NCBI GenBank assembly: GCA_024291935.2 | Contig: CM044309.1 | Coordinates: forward strand, 33,814,001-33,878,000 | Source: Okapia johnstoni | Taxonomy: Eukaryota; Chordata; Mammalia; Artiodactyla; Giraffidae | Length of the DNA stretch: 64,000 nucleotides | Direction of reading: 5' to 3' | Shown here: positions 1-9,889 of the stretch, one piece after another | How positions within the stretch are numbered: the stretch's first letter is position 1 | Layout of the letters: each line of letters opens with the position of its first letter | Position numbers and translations under genes: made by a program | Notes under the pieces: generated by a model | The model's input: the letters and a program-made list of their open reading frames with translations, nothing else | Told to the model about the DNA's origin: nothing | Database searches by the model: none

Positions 1-240
1 GAGGGTGGAGAGAATACAAGTCTGGAAGGGAGAGAAGACCAGTGTTTTCGATGAATTGGAAAAACTTTAATGCAAGAGAATGGGAATAGAGGAGTCTGGG
101 AAATGTACAGAGGACAGACTGAGGGCTTTGACAGGTATATCAGTCATTTATAGAATCATAATGAATTATAATCACAAGCATTCACATGGTACTCACTCTG
201 CACACTTACTGCATTTGAAGTGTTAGATTTGCATTGACTA
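1..240. other. Unique sequence, nothing recognised
   Basis: I see no repeat family, no ORF of note and no clear motif before the BovB fragment that follows. Confidence 0.4.
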
Positions 241-438
241 CCCTGATGCTGGGAAAGATTGAGGGCAGGAGGAGAAGAGGACGATGGGAAATGAGATGGT
301 TGGATGGCATCACTGAATCAATGGATGTGAGTTTGAGCAAACTCCAGGAGATAGTGAAGGACAGGGAAGTCTGGCATGCTGCAGTCCACGGGGTCACAAA
401 GAGTCGGACATGACTTAGCTACTGAACAACAACAACAA
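241..438 (+). mobile_element. BovB LINE 3' end, 5'-truncated
   Basis: The segment opens with the BovB motif CTGATGCTGGGAAAGATTGA and runs to the GGGTCACAAAGAGTCGGACA stretch. It ends in a CAA-repeat tail (CTGAACAACAACAACAA). This is the terminal part of the RTE-clade BovB retrotransposon, and all reverse-transcriptase sequence has been lost. Confidence 0.88.
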
Positions 439-540
439 TCCTTACAACAATCCTAGGAGGTAAGCAGTCTTAGTCCCCATTTATCTAATATCAATGAGGG
501 TTCATAGACAAGCTGTGAACAGAGAATCAGTAGCAGCAGG
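439..540 (+). mobile_element. MIR-like SINE fragment
   Basis: CTTACAACAATCCTAGGAGG followed by GTCCCCATTTAT resembles the MIR core (ACAACCCTATGAGGTAG ... CCCCATTTTACAG). It is short and diverged. Confidence 0.45.
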
Positions 541-849
541 ATTTTCCAACATGAAACATGCAAGTCATCACCATCATCCTTCTGAGCCCATGCTCTGTCT
601 CTGCGCTGCTCGCCTCTCCTCTGGCACCACCAGCCTCCCAGTCACTAACCCTGGGAAGTTCATCTTTGCTACCTGTGTCTAACTACTCACTAAACCTTGT
701 CAGCTTTACCTCTAGTTCTATCTGCTCCTCACTCTCACCTCCTGGGTTCAAGGTTTCCTGGGGTTCACACTACCACAACCTCCTTCTCACTGGCTTCTGG
801 CCTTCTCAAGATGTTTCTTCCTCTTTTAAATCCATTTCTCTCTGAATGC
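541..849. other. Unique pyrimidine-rich stretch
   Basis: C/T-rich sequence with two short overlapping ORFs of no recognisable product. It may include diverged L2, but nothing is clear enough to call. Confidence 0.35.
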
Positions 850-863
850 AAACATGACCACAT

Positions 864-1080
864 GCGTGTGTGCTCCATTGCTTCAGTGTCTAACTCTTTG
901 CATCCCTATGGCCTGTATCCGCCAGGCTCCTCTGTCCATGGGATTCTCCAGGCAAGAATACTGGAGTGGGTAGCCACTTCCTTCTCCAGGGGATCTTCCC
1001 CACTCAGGAGTCGAACCTGTGCCTCCTGCATCTCCTGCATTGCAGGCAGATTCTTTACCGCTGAGCCACAGGGGAAGCCC
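864..1080 (-). mobile_element. Bov-tA SINE
   Basis: This is a full-length antisense copy. The BovA part (CAGGCAAGAATACTGGAGTG) is followed by the reversed tRNA-like head ending CCACAGGGGAAGCCC. The flanks are a 14-bp TSD with one mismatch, AAACATGACCACAT at 850-863 and AAACACGACCACAT at 1081-1094, which fixes the ends. Confidence 0.93.
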
Positions 1081-1212
1081 AAACACGACCACATAAGGTC
1101 CTTACTTTAAAGACACCAAGGCCCTGAGTATATTTGAAGCTCTCCCTGTTAACTGGGCTCACTTCCAGGACAATGACAAGCCCTCTGGGAGACAGATTAA
1201 CAGCTAGAGGGT

Positions 1213-1383
1213 AACCAGCACTTAACATATGCTGGGCTCTACCCTCAGCCTTTTACACAAATTCTCTCAATTCTCACAGTAATCATACACGTCACAGTTG
1301 TGGAACCTGAGGCCCAGGTAATTTAAGGAAATTGCCAAAGGACACAGAGTTCCTGGCACTGGGATGGGCACCCTGGCTCCTAG
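1213..1383 (+). mobile_element. MIR SINE
   Basis: Diverged MIR: CTTAACATATGCTGGGCTCT, then CAATTCTCACAGTAATCATA, then a GAGGCCCAGGTAATTTAAGG segment, in the order of the consensus. Confidence 0.55.
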
Positions 1384-1508
1384 TCTAATTGGGGGAGAGG
1401 GGAGAAAAGCAGGCCCAATGAGGTTGGTGAGGAAATAAAATGAAAGAAAGCCTCACAAAGCTCTGAGATGATTGTGCTATGACAGCTGCTGCCGTCTCCT
1501 CACACTTG

Positions 1509-1725
1509 CGTATATGCGTGCTCAGTCGTATCCAACTCTTTTGAGATCCGTGGACTGTAGCCCATCAGGCTTCTTTGTCCATGGGATTCTCCAGGCAAGA
1601 ATACTGGATGGGGTTGCCATTTCCTCTTCCAGGGGATCTTCCAGATTCAGCGATCAAACACACATCTCTTGTGTCTCCGGTATTGGCAGGCAGATTCTTT
1701 ACCACTGCACCACTTGGGAAACCCA
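1509..1725 (-). mobile_element. Bov-tA SINE
   Basis: Antisense copy with GGGATTCTCCAGGCAAGAAT and the reversed tRNA-like head TTACCACTGCACCACTTGGG. An 8-bp CACACTTG repeat at 1501-1508 and 1726-1733 is the likely TSD. Confidence 0.9.
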
Positions 1726-1733
1726 CACACTTG

Positions 1734-2270
1734 GAGAATCACAAATGTACAAGGTCTAGCTGCTCAGCATGGCCCAGCCCCATCTCTCCACATCCTGTCT
1801 GTACTCAGCCTGCCATGAGGCTGCTTGGTTTCGCTCCCCGTCTCTGGATCCCTGCCCTCTGCCTGCTTCTACCGTGTAGTAAGGACGCTCTTATTTTTGC
1901 TTTCCTCTGGCTCTCAGCCTCTTCTTTCACTCACAGCTCAGCCCAGCATCTAGGACACGATGCACCACTGGAATAATGTTGTGTATACACCACTGGGCTG
2001 TGTCTGCTTTTTCTAACCCACCTAGATTTCTTTCGGCTACTCAGGTTTATGAGGTTACATCAGTATTGAAATGGTCTAAATTCATCCCATTCATTCGGCA
2101 CGTATTTTGTTCTACTATTTGGCAGTCACCAGGCTAAGTTCTGAAACAAGTGCATGATAGAGACCACCTCAGAGAATGGCCCCTTTCCTGAGCCACACTA
2201 AGATCAGATCACGGAGAAACAGCAGATGCCCCCAGCCGGGCCCACAGCCCCGCAGTACACACACACTTGG
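1734..2270. other. Mostly unique sequence
   Basis: No gene is visible. The part at about 2087-2150 (CCCATTCATTCGGCACGTAT, then GGCAGTCACCAGGCTAAG) weakly resembles an antisense L2 or MIR tail. Confidence 0.35.
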
Positions 2271-2648
2271 TCTATTTATTTATTTTAATCAAGTGTTCAC
2301 TGCTTTTTTGCGGGTGGGGGGGTGTTGCTGCACTGGGTCTTTGTTGCTGTGTGCAGGCTTTCTCTAGTTGTGGTGAGAAGGGCTACTCTCTAGTTGCAGT
2401 GGGTGGATTTCTCATTGTGGTGGCTTCTCTTGTTGCAGAGCACAGGCTCTAGGGCCTGTGGGCTTCAGTAGTCACCTCTTGTGGACTCAGTAGTTGTGAC
2501 TCCCGGGCTCTAGAGCACAGGCTCAATAGTTGTGGAGCATGGACTTAGTTGCTCTGTGGAATGTGGAATCTTCCTGGGTCAGGGATCCAACCCAAGTCTC
2601 CTGCATTGGGAGGCAGATTCTTTACCACTGAGCAACCAGGGAAGTCCC
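2271..2648 (-). mobile_element. CHR-type SINE, long form
   Basis: Antisense element with the TTTATTTATTTT tail, CTGCACTGGGTCTTTGTTGC, GGCTTCTCTTGTTGCAGAGC, and the reversed tRNA-like head ending CAACCAGGGAAGTCCC. Flanking copies of ACACTTGGT(C/T)TATT give a TSD. The family is typical of Cetacea, Hippopotamidae and Ruminantia. Confidence 0.88.
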
Positions 2649-2689
2649 ACACTTGGTTTATTGTGTAACACACAGGATTATAAATATCC

Positions 2690-2800
2690 ACTTCTATGTT
2701 TGTCTTCACCTCTAGACCAAGTTCCCCGAAGTCTGGGACATTTTCTTCCGTCTATACCCCAAAGTCTAGTGTGATACCCATGGAACAAAATGAATTTGAG
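2690..2800 (+). mobile_element. L2 LINE 3' tail
   Basis: CCTCTAGACCAAGTTCCCCG then AAGTCTGGGACATTTT parallels the L2 3' end (CACTAGACTGTGAGCTCC ... GGGCAGGGACTGTGTC). Confidence 0.5.
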
Positions 2801-2829
2801 CACTTTTCAGCCATACAGCATTCATAATA

Positions 2830-2985
2830 CTTCAGTTCTACTGTATGTGAATAATGGGCCAACTATGACCCCAAATACTTTCCATATATTGTACCTCATT
2901 TAATCCTCACAAGTGAAATGAGGTAGGAAGTATCTCTATTTTCCAAATGAGGAAATTGAAGCATAGATATGTTAACTGACCTTTC
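2830..2985 (+). mobile_element. MIR SINE
   Basis: ATATTGTACCTCATTTAATC, CTCACAAGTGAAATGAGGTA and ATTTTCCAAATGAGGAAATT follow the MIR consensus in order. Confidence 0.65.
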
Positions 2986-3267
2986 TGAAGACAGTCTCCA
3001 ATATGGAACAAGGTATATTCCCTAGGATCCATCACTGGTCTTATTTTTAGACTTAATTTAGCTGTCACCTGAAACTCCCTAATCCTACTGTCCAAGTCTG
3101 TGTATCTCTCTGGCATACAGCATGCTTGTTTGGAAAGAAGTTTCCAAGCGTGCTGTCGTTAGAATACCCACCTCCAACAGAAGTCAGGAATAGACGAGCA
3201 CAATCCTATTTTGTGCTCACATATGGGGTGTTAAAGGAGACCTATTTGAGAAGATGTGCTCTAGATA

Positions 3268-3455
3268 TACAGTGGAATATTACTCAACCACCATAAAGAA
3301 TGAAATTCTGCCACTTGCAACAACATAGGTGGAACTGAAGGGTATTATGCTTAGTGAAATAAGTTACAGCAAGACAAATACTGTTATGTTACCACTGTTA
3401 CATGGAATCTAAAAAATAAAACGAATGAATAAAAAAAATTAAAAATAAAGGAAAT
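3268..3455 (+). mobile_element. L1 LINE 3' UTR fragment
   Basis: GTGGAATATTACTCAACCAC, AATGAAATTCTGCCACTTGC and TTATGCTTAGTGAAATAAGT are diagnostic of L1 near the ORF2/3' UTR junction. The fragment ends in an A-rich run. Confidence 0.75.
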
Positions 3456-4208
3456 CCACTACTGTAATTACTATGGATGGAGGTGGGGGAAAGATTCAAA
3501 GCAGGTAGTTTATTTAGAAGTGTCCAAATTCCAGCCAAAAGGAAAAAGCTTTTGTAATGTGAGCTGTCCCGGTTTTCCTCCCATTTTAAAGAAAAAACAC
3601 CTTCCCCACCCACTCCCATACCCTTCCCCTCAAGACTGGATTTAGATAAGCCTAGAGCCAAAACCACTGGGTAGATTGCAGAACAATTGGCCTTCAGGTG
3701 GGGTTTAATGAAAGACTTTGAATTCTTAGGGGTCACCTGAGTTCTGGTTTTGCAGAACCTCCCTCTGTTCTCCCTGGGGGAGTTGCTCATGCTCCCTCTC
3801 TCCCCACCCTCATTTATCTATGTAAAGGTACTTCAGAGACCTGGCTCCCCGCAGATATCCTGACCTGACTCTCCTTCAGTCCCCACCCCTCCAACCCTAC
3901 CGTCAGCACCCAACTAGAAGCTCCCGCTGGGCCTGTTACCCTACACTCCAGTCTGAGGACCTGAGCAGGGTCAGATGATTGCTCCCTCCTTCCTGGAAAA
4001 CCCACCTGTCCCTCACTGCAGACCTGTCTGTCTGTGCCAGGTCTTCTTGCAATAAGCAGCAAGCATACGTTCTCCAGTCTTGGACTTTACTTGCTTGTGT
4101 TCCCCACTTCCCACCCCAATTCCTCCCTGTCTTCTAAATGCCCTCCATTCTAGGCCACCAAGCATAAAGTCTACCTTACATGACATTTCCATACCCCCTT
4201 TAAGGATA
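3456..4208. other. Unique sequence
   Basis: No repeat or gene is recognised. An ORF of about 130 codons on the minus strand (3,398-3,790) has no domain signature and overlaps the A-rich L1 tail, so I treat it as chance. Confidence 0.4.
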
Positions 4209-4209
4209 A

Positions 4210-4330
4210 GGGCTTCCCTGGTGGCTTAGATGGTAAAGAATCCACCTGAAAGCTGGAGACCTGGGTTTGATCCCTGCGTTGGAAAGATCCCCTGGAAGAG
4301 GGCATGGCAACCCATTCCAGTATTCTTGCC
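4210..4330 (+). mobile_element. Bov-tA SINE, 3'-truncated
   Basis: The head GGGCTTCCCTGGTGGCTTAG and ACCTGGGTTTGATCCCTG are clear. The copy stops at CCAGTATTCTTGCC, before the second half of the BovA unit. Losing the 3' part is unusual for a target-primed retroposon. Confidence 0.85.
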
Positions 4331-4338
4331 AAAGTTGA

Positions 4339-4453
4339 GGGACTTCCATGGTGGTCCAGTGGTTAAGACTCCATGCTTCCAATGCAAGGGGTTCGGGTTT
4401 GATCCCTGGGGGGGAAATAAGATCCCACATGTTGGATGGAGCCAAGAAAATTT
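4339..4453 (+). mobile_element. CHR-type SINE, short form
   Basis: GGGACTTCCATGGTGGTCCA, GTGGTTAAGACTCCATGCTT and AAATAAGATCCCACATGTTG end in an A/T-rich tail. It starts 8 bp after the truncated Bov-tA. Confidence 0.85.
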
Positions 4454-4583
4454 TTTAAAAATATAAACTTTTATCTATTAAAAATTCAAGTATTTCCCAA
4501 AGGCAATTATCAGTAACTTTATTAAGTTTTAATTTGAAACATAATGGCATATATATGTTTGCTTCTGTTTGTTCATTCACCTT

Positions 4584-4804
4584 GGGCTTCCCAGGTGGCT
4601 CAGTGGTAAAGAATCTGCTGCCAATGCAGAAGATGCAGGAGGCACACGTTTGATCCCTGGGTCAGAAAAACCCCTTAGAGGAGAAAATGGCAACCCAGTC
4701 CAGTATTTTTGCCTGAAGAATCCCATGGACAGAGGAGCCTGGCAGGCTACAGCCCATGGAGTAGAAAAGAGTCAGACACAACTGATCATAGCACACACAC
4801 ACAC
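4584..4804 (+). mobile_element. Bov-tA SINE with 11-bp TSD
   Basis: Full-length sense copy from GGGCTTCCCAGGTGGCTCAG to AGAGTCAGACACAACTGA with a CA-rich tail. Perfect TSD TTCATTCACCT at 4572-4582 and 4805-4815. Confidence 0.95.
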
Positions 4805-4981
4805 TTCATTCACCTAATATTTTTACTGAGAGTCTACCATATGCTTGCCTGGTGTGGTGACAGACACTGATGAAAGTCATAGCAGGTTTTTTTCTCAAGG
4901 AGCAGAAGTCCCTCAAGGGAGACAGACAAATACGGACATAAAAACTCCCCTTGGGTTTCTTCCTGAGGCATGTCTTATTCT

Positions 4982-5520
4982 ACTGATTCATGCATTCACT
5001 CACTCATTCAACAAATGTTCTTTGAGCCGCACATGCATCCAGCCCCTATTTTAGGCACTGGGAAACAATGTGACAAGATTGTGCCCTGCTGGGGGTGGCA
5101 TTCCCATCATGGAGGAGTCAGACGTGCTTATGTGAACAAGCAAACAGTCAGTTCACAGAGGGAGGCAGGCTGAGCGGATGTAACACAGCAGGAGCTAGAG
5201 AGCTTCTGAAGTGATGGCGGACCACTTCCTCAGAAAGGAGGAAGTAAGGAGAGCAAGCTGGGATGAGCCTGAAAGATGGGAAAGCCTCCCGTGCAAAGAT
5301 CAGGCTGAAAAAACAGGCTGGGATGAGACCAGAAGATGGGAATGAATTGGGCAGGCTGGCAGGGCAGAAGTTAGGCCAGTGTGTCTGGAGCCCGGGTCCC
5401 AGAAAGGATGGAAAGGAGCATGAAGAGATCGCGGACTGGACGGGTTAGGTCAGGAGGGCCTAGTAGGGACCACAAGCAAGGCTTTGATACTAGCACCCAG
5501 TGAGCAACTTCCAGTTCATC
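4982..5520 (-). mobile_element. L2 LINE, antisense
   Basis: It begins with the reversed L2 tail (TCACTCATTCAACAAATGTT), then GGCACTGGGAAACAATGTGA. Purine-rich sequence follows in the order of antisense L2 (CTGGGATGAGCCTGAAAGAT, AGGCCAGTGTGTCTGGAG). ORFs inside it are chance frames. Confidence 0.7.
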
Positions 5521-5539
5521 GTTTTGTAAACAAAATGTA

Positions 5540-5750
5540 AAGCTCACCCTGTACCAGCTCCTGAGTGCTTCATATCTGTCTGCCAATATGATCTTAACAG
5601 CAACCCTGTGAGGTCAGCATTATTACTGTCCATTTGAGGGAGGAGAAAGCAGCCTAAAGAGATCCAGTGGCTGGCCCAGGGTGACTCGCCTGGTGTCAGG
5701 GTTTGCAATGCAGCCTTCTGACTCCAGTCCACACTTTCCAGACCTCAGAG
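5540..5750 (+). mobile_element. MIR SINE
   Basis: AACAGCAACCCTGTGAGGTC, then GGCCCAGGGTGACTCGCCTG, then CTTCTGACTCCAGTCCACAC matches most of MIR. Confidence 0.75.
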
Positions 5751-6207
5751 AAGCCTGAGAACCAGATATTAAACGCTGTCTTTAAATAAAGAAGAAGGAA
5801 AAAAACATTCCTTCTCAGCTTTTTGTCTCCATCAAGAGTTTTTCAAATTCTTAGAAACACTTCTTGGCCCCCAAAGTCCCTTAACCTGTTAAAAGTCCTT
5901 CACACATTCTTTGGACAGGTTTATCTGCTAGGCTGAGGGGTTTGGAGGCGCTCTTGCCTGAGGCAGGAGCACGTGCTACTCCGGGCCTGTTTTGTTTTGT
6001 TTTAAATACCATCAATTAAATGCTCTTAAGACTGTAAACCCTCCTTTGTCCTCCTCTGGGCTCTGTAGAAATGAGCTTAGTGGCCTGCTATCTCCCTCCT
6101 TTGAAATTCCGATGAACCCTACAGTAATTAATCGGTATTCACCGTTCTCAGGCAGAACTTTGGCCCTGAGAGGGGACTTGGGTGTTCTCCTCTGCCGCAG
6201 GCTGGAC
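5751..6207. other. Unique sequence
   Basis: No repeat recognised. Two overlapping ORFs of about 90 and 113 codons on opposite strands (5,992-6,267 plus, 6,012-6,353 minus) run into the adjacent DNA-transposon remnant and have no domain signature. Confidence 0.4.
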
Positions 6208-6330
6208 TCCTCAAACTTTAATGTGCACACAATCACCCAGGGGTCTCGTTTCAAATGCAGATTCTGACTCAGAAGTTCTGGGGTGGGCCTCAGTCGCCCG
6301 CCTTTCAAACTGGAGGTGAGCACAGGAAGA
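6208..6330 (+). mobile_element. MER5A-type hAT DNA transposon remnant
   Basis: CTCAAACTTTAATGTGCACA, AATCACCCAGGGGTCTCGTT and GACTCAGAAGTTCTGGGGTG follow the MER5A consensus, a non-autonomous hAT-Charlie element. The 3' terminal repeat is not clear. Confidence 0.75.
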
Positions 6331-6420
6331 ATCGCCTGCCCAGAGCAGATCACCTGGAGCCAGGGAGGTGATCTTTTCCCAGGCTAGGCAACAATCGACT
6401 AAAGGCATAATAAAGTACAA

Positions 6421-6622
6421 GTCTTCCCAGGTGGCTCAGATGGTGAAGAATCCACCTGCAATGCAGGAGACTGGGGTTCGATCCCTCGGTCGTAAAGATC
6501 CGGTGGAGAAGAGAACGACAACCCATTCCGGTATTCTTGCCTGGAGAATTCCGTGGACAGAGGAGCCTTCCAGGCTACAGTGCAAGGGGTCGCAAAGAGT
6601 CTGAGCGACTAACACTTTCACA
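6421..6622 (+). mobile_element. Bov-tA SINE
   Basis: Sense copy from CTTCCCAGGTGGCTCAGATG through GGTATTCTTGCCTGGAGAAT to GGGTCGCAAAGAGTCTGAGC. No clear TSD. Confidence 0.92.
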
Positions 6623-7326
6623 TAAGGAATCACAGAGAGCCTCGCTTGGAACTTTTCCGCTGGAAACCTGGCCCAACATTAAACAATTTCATCATAGACT
6701 CCCTGAACACACTGGGAAACGATAAGATCATGCTAAGGGGGCCTGACGCGGGCCCAGCTTCCACGTGGTTAGAGGACGGTCTCAGAACCTTTAAACCCTC
6801 AGGCCAGCAGTAGGGCCTGGTGAAAGCCTCAGAAACTCCTTTCCCAGTAGCAGGAACCTTCAGTGCCCACACATCTAGAGACTGAGGACGCTAAGGAGCC
6901 CCCCACGTGGGTAGGGACACTGTCTCTCCCCTTGCCCAGCACTGGGGCTGAAGGCAGGGGTGGGGGAGGGGATCAGCCATACTCCCGAGGGAGGGCCAGC
7001 TGTTTGCCCAGGAGTGGCAGCTGGCAGGCAAGACTGCCATCCAGGAATCTCTCAAGATCATCCGGCCCCTGGTGTAGGATAGGAGCATCACCAAGTGAGC
7101 CAACCCAAAGCTGAATTTAAAGACTGAGTTGAAAATAAAGACGGTTATTTATAAGATGTGAGAATTCCTTACGTCTTAAAATAATCAGTTGGAAAAACCT
7201 GAAACCTAACAAGTAAAATACGACTGTCCTCTGTCTCATCACCTTAGCTGTTATACAGTTATATCTATTAATGTATTTGACTTGAATTCTCCCTTTAATA
7301 GTAGTATATTGAACATTTTAATTTTG
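6623..7326. other. Unique sequence, moderately GC-rich
   Basis: No repeat and no convincing gene. 6,740-7,060 is GC-rich with short ORFs on both strands that have no recognisable domain. After 7,100 it turns AT-rich. Confidence 0.4.
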
Positions 7327-7344
7327 CAGTAAGTCCCCTACACA

Positions 7345-7552
7345 CTTAGAAAAGACTCTGATGCTGGGAAAGATTGAAGGCAGGAGGAGAAGGAGATGAC
7401 AGAGGACAAGATGGTTCAATGGCATCGCCCACTCAATGAACATGAATTTGAGCAAGCTCTGGGAGATGGTGTAGGACAGGGAAGCCTGGCCTGCTGCAGT
7501 CCAGTCGCAAAGAGTAGGATATGACTGAGCAACTGAACAATAACAGCAACCT
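7345..7552 (+). mobile_element. BovB 3' fragment inserted in the Tigger-type element
   Basis: CTGATGCTGGGAAAGATTGA through GGACAGGGAAGCCTGGCCTG to GACTGAGCAACTGAACAA. CTACACA occurs at 7338-7344 and 7553-7559 as a short TSD taken from the Tigger terminal sequence. Confidence 0.88.
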
Positions 7553-7683
7553 CTACACATGAGTTCGTAAGTCCAATTTGTTTGTAAATCCAACAAAGTT
7601 AACCTAGGTACCCAGCTAACACAATCAGTTATATAGTACTGTACTGTAATAGGTTTATGATATTTGTCACACAAATAATACCT

Positions 7684-7891
7684 TAAAGTGTTAGATGTTC
7701 AATCGTGTCTGACTCTTTGTAACCCCATGGACTACAACCCATCAGGCTCCTTTGTCCACGGAATTTCCCAGGCAAGAACACTGGAGTGGGTTGCCATTTC
7801 CTCCCCCAGGGGATCTTCCCCACCCAGGGATCAAACCTAGATCTCCTGCATTGCAGGCAGATTCTCTAGCATCTAAGCCACCAGCGAAGCC
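7684..7891 (-). mobile_element. Bov-tA SINE inserted in the Tigger-type element
   Basis: Antisense copy from TGTCTGACTCTTTGTAACCC to TAAGCCACCAGCGAAGCC. Perfect 9-bp TSD ATAATACCT at 7675-7683 and 7892-7900. Confidence 0.94.
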
Positions 7892-8188
7892 ATAATACCT
7901 AAATAACAAACACTAAAACTTTGCATTTTTAATCTTATAGTACAGTACCTTGAAAAGCACAGTAATATCAGATACACCCCCTCTTGCTTCCGGACATCCT
8001 GGCTTGAAATAAAGATACTTTACTACAGTATTCTTTACAGTACTGTCCTGCAAAGTACACAACAGGACAACCACTTGTAGAGAATGCACACACATGGCAA
8101 TGAACTAACTTACATGACTGGACACCAAATGCACATCAGCAACTTTAAAAGTTCACAACTTGAAGGTTCCTATGTAGGGGACTTACTG

Positions 8189-8540
8189 TATAAGCTACAA
8201 ACTTTAGCAGCAGAGGTTAAGCTCTGTGGTAGATACATGTTTCTTTGTTGCATTATTCTGTGCATTGGGAGTTTTTAAAAATAAAACATGACTTCTTTTC
8301 ACCACCTCCCTACCCCCCTTCCATAGCCAGTCCATTGTTAACTCTCCATCTATTAATAGAAAACCTTCTTCATTTACTGCCCCTTCTCCCGCCCAGGCCT
8401 TCCCCTCTCACACAGGCCCAGTGTTCCTCACCCTGGTCTACACTGGTGCAATCCTCAGTGATTTCGCCAAATCTTTCCTTCCCTACCTCAGAAAAACCCT
8501 CCCCCCTCTCCCCCCCACCAAAGCATATTTTCCATCAAAC
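8189..8540. other. Pyrimidine-rich unique stretch
   Basis: Very C/T-rich between 8,290 and 8,520. The 160-codon ORF on the plus strand (8,245-8,727) is low complexity (Pro/Ser/Leu) and probably a by-product of composition. Confidence 0.4.
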
Positions 8541-8645
8541 CATGCCCCAGCTCAGAAGTCTTCAGCAATTCCCTCACTGGCAACCAAACAGAACCCAAAC
8601 TCTGAAGCCTGGCACTGAAGGTCTCTTTCCGGACCCTCCCGCTTC
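8541..8645 (+). mobile_element. L2-like fragment
   Basis: CAGCAATTCCCTCACTGGCA, then CAGAACCCAAACTCTGAAGC, then AAGGTCTCTTTCCGGACC parallels L2 (TTCAGTGGCTCCCTATTGCC ... AAGGCCCTCCA). Confidence 0.45.
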
Positions 8646-8647
8646 TG

Positions 8648-8795
8648 TCATAAATTACTTAACTTCTCTGAGCCTCCATTATTTATTTAAAAACCGTGGT
8701 TTTTGGTACCAAGCTCTCAAACATTGAAATAAGCAAAGGCCCTCTCATCAGACAGCTGAGACATAGTAAGCTCTCAGAAAACGTGATTTCTACTT
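8648..8795 (-). mobile_element. MIR SINE, antisense
   Basis: TTACTTAACTTCTCTGAGCC then GACATAGTAAGCTCTCAGAA matches antisense MIR. Confidence 0.65.
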
Positions 8796-9352
8796 TTGCC
8801 TAGAGAACATACACTTGTCCGAAACCGGATTACTTATTCTTAGATTTACAGAGCTCTTTCTTGATGTTGTCCATTTGCTGAAGTGTGTAACTGTGCTCAG
8901 CATTCTGGGTCCACACCTCCTGCCTGTCCTGGCTTTGTTTCTTATCATTTTTGGTTTATTTGTATAATTCTGATGAATGGCCCTCTCCCACTCTAGACTA
9001 GAAATTCCTTGTAGGCAGTGGGCAGTGTCTCACATACACACACACACACAAAATTAAAAAAAAAAAAACTTTTCAGCAAATACAAGCCCAGCTGACATAT
9101 CACATTTTTCCTAACCTTTTTCATTCTTTCCAACCACCTCAGCTGCTAGTCTCTTTCGACACTACTCACTGGGTCTTGTTCATTGGTCACGTGTGAATAA
9201 ATATTATTCTCTTACAATGGCACCAGATATACTCAGTGTAAACTTATTTGGATTATAAAGACCAAATAAGAAGGAGGAGAGAAAGAATGAAAGAAAAATA
9301 ACAAGGTAATGAGCGAAGTGATGCTCCCAGCAAAAAACACAAGTCACGCCTC
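8796..9352. other. Unique sequence with possible L2 tail
   Basis: CCACTCTAGACTAGAAATTC at about 8,988 resembles the L2 3' end. The rest is unassigned apart from the CA repeat. Confidence 0.35.
9030..9070. repeat. (CA)n then poly-A simple repeat
   Basis: CACATACACACACACACACA runs into an A-rich stretch of about 20 bp. This looks like a microsatellite on an old retroposon tail. Confidence 0.85.
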
Positions 9353-9626
9353 TGTTGCTGCTGCTAAGTCGCCTCAGTCGTGTCCGACTCTGTGTGACCC
9401 CATAGACCGCAGCCCACCAGGCTCCGCCATCCCTGGGATTCTCCAGGCAAGAATACTGGAGTGGGTTGCCATTTCCTTTTCCAGTGCATGAAAGGGAAAA
9501 GTGAAAGTGAAGTCGCTCAGTCGTGTCCGACTCTTAGCGACCCTATGGACTGTAGCCCACCAGGCTCCTCCGTCCATGGGACTCTCCAGGCAAGAGTACT
9601 GGAGTGGGGTGCCATTGCCTTCTCCG
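9353..9626 (-). mobile_element. Bov-A2 SINE
   Basis: Two BovA monomers in tandem: TGCTGCTGCTAAGTCGCCTC, first monomer, the linker CATGAAAGGGAAAAGTGAAA, and a second monomer ending GGGGTGCCATTGCCTTCTCC. Nearly full length and little diverged. Confidence 0.94.
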
Positions 9627-9787
9627 TCACCCGCCTGAGGAGGGTCTAAATGATGATGAGTGATTATAGAGCCAGGAAACTGGGTAGTGGTGGCATCTCT
9701 AGGAAGTTGAAGAATTAATATAAAGACCAATATAAAGTAAGTAAAATCTTAGTCTATCATAAATGCAGTTATAGGGGGCACATTAAG

Positions 9788-9889
9788 AAAATTTCAGGAG
9801 ATAGTGAAAGACAGGGAAGCCTGGTGTGCTGCAGTCCACGGGGTCGCAAAGAGTTGGATATGACTTAGTGACTGAACAACAACAACAAC
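9788..9889 (+). mobile_element. BovB 3' terminal fragment
   Basis: TTCAGGAGATAGTGAAAGAC, GGGAAGCCTGGTGTGCTGCA and a CAACAACAACAAC tail. Only the last 100 bp or so remain. Confidence 0.85.

Larger units (their letters stand above)
7327..8188 (-). mobile_element. Tigger-type DNA transposon, non-autonomous, with two insertions
   Basis: A perfect 16-bp terminal inverted repeat, CAGTAAGTCCCCTACA at 7327-7342 and its complement at 8173-8188, bounds the element. A TA follows the right end, the usual pogo/Tigger target. Read on the minus strand from the right end, sequence near 8,000 (AGGATGTCCGGAAGCAAGAG) matches the start of a Tigger-family transposase, but the rest of the gene is deleted. Without its two insertions the element is about 450 bp. 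The left flanking TA has decayed. Confidence 0.82.

Noticed and set aside
4584..4804. Functional tRNA genes at SINE heads
   Set aside because: The heads keep only diverged tRNA-like promoter boxes and do not fold as a complete tRNA with an intact anticodon arm.
8245..8727. 160-codon Pro/Leu/Ser-rich ORF
   Set aside because: Low complexity from a C/T-rich tract. It runs into L2 and MIR sequence and has no domain or promoter context.
9353..9626. Tandem repeat array or CRISPR-like pair
   Set aside because: The repeated units are the two monomers of a Bov-A2 SINE. No spacer pattern exists, and the genome is mammalian.
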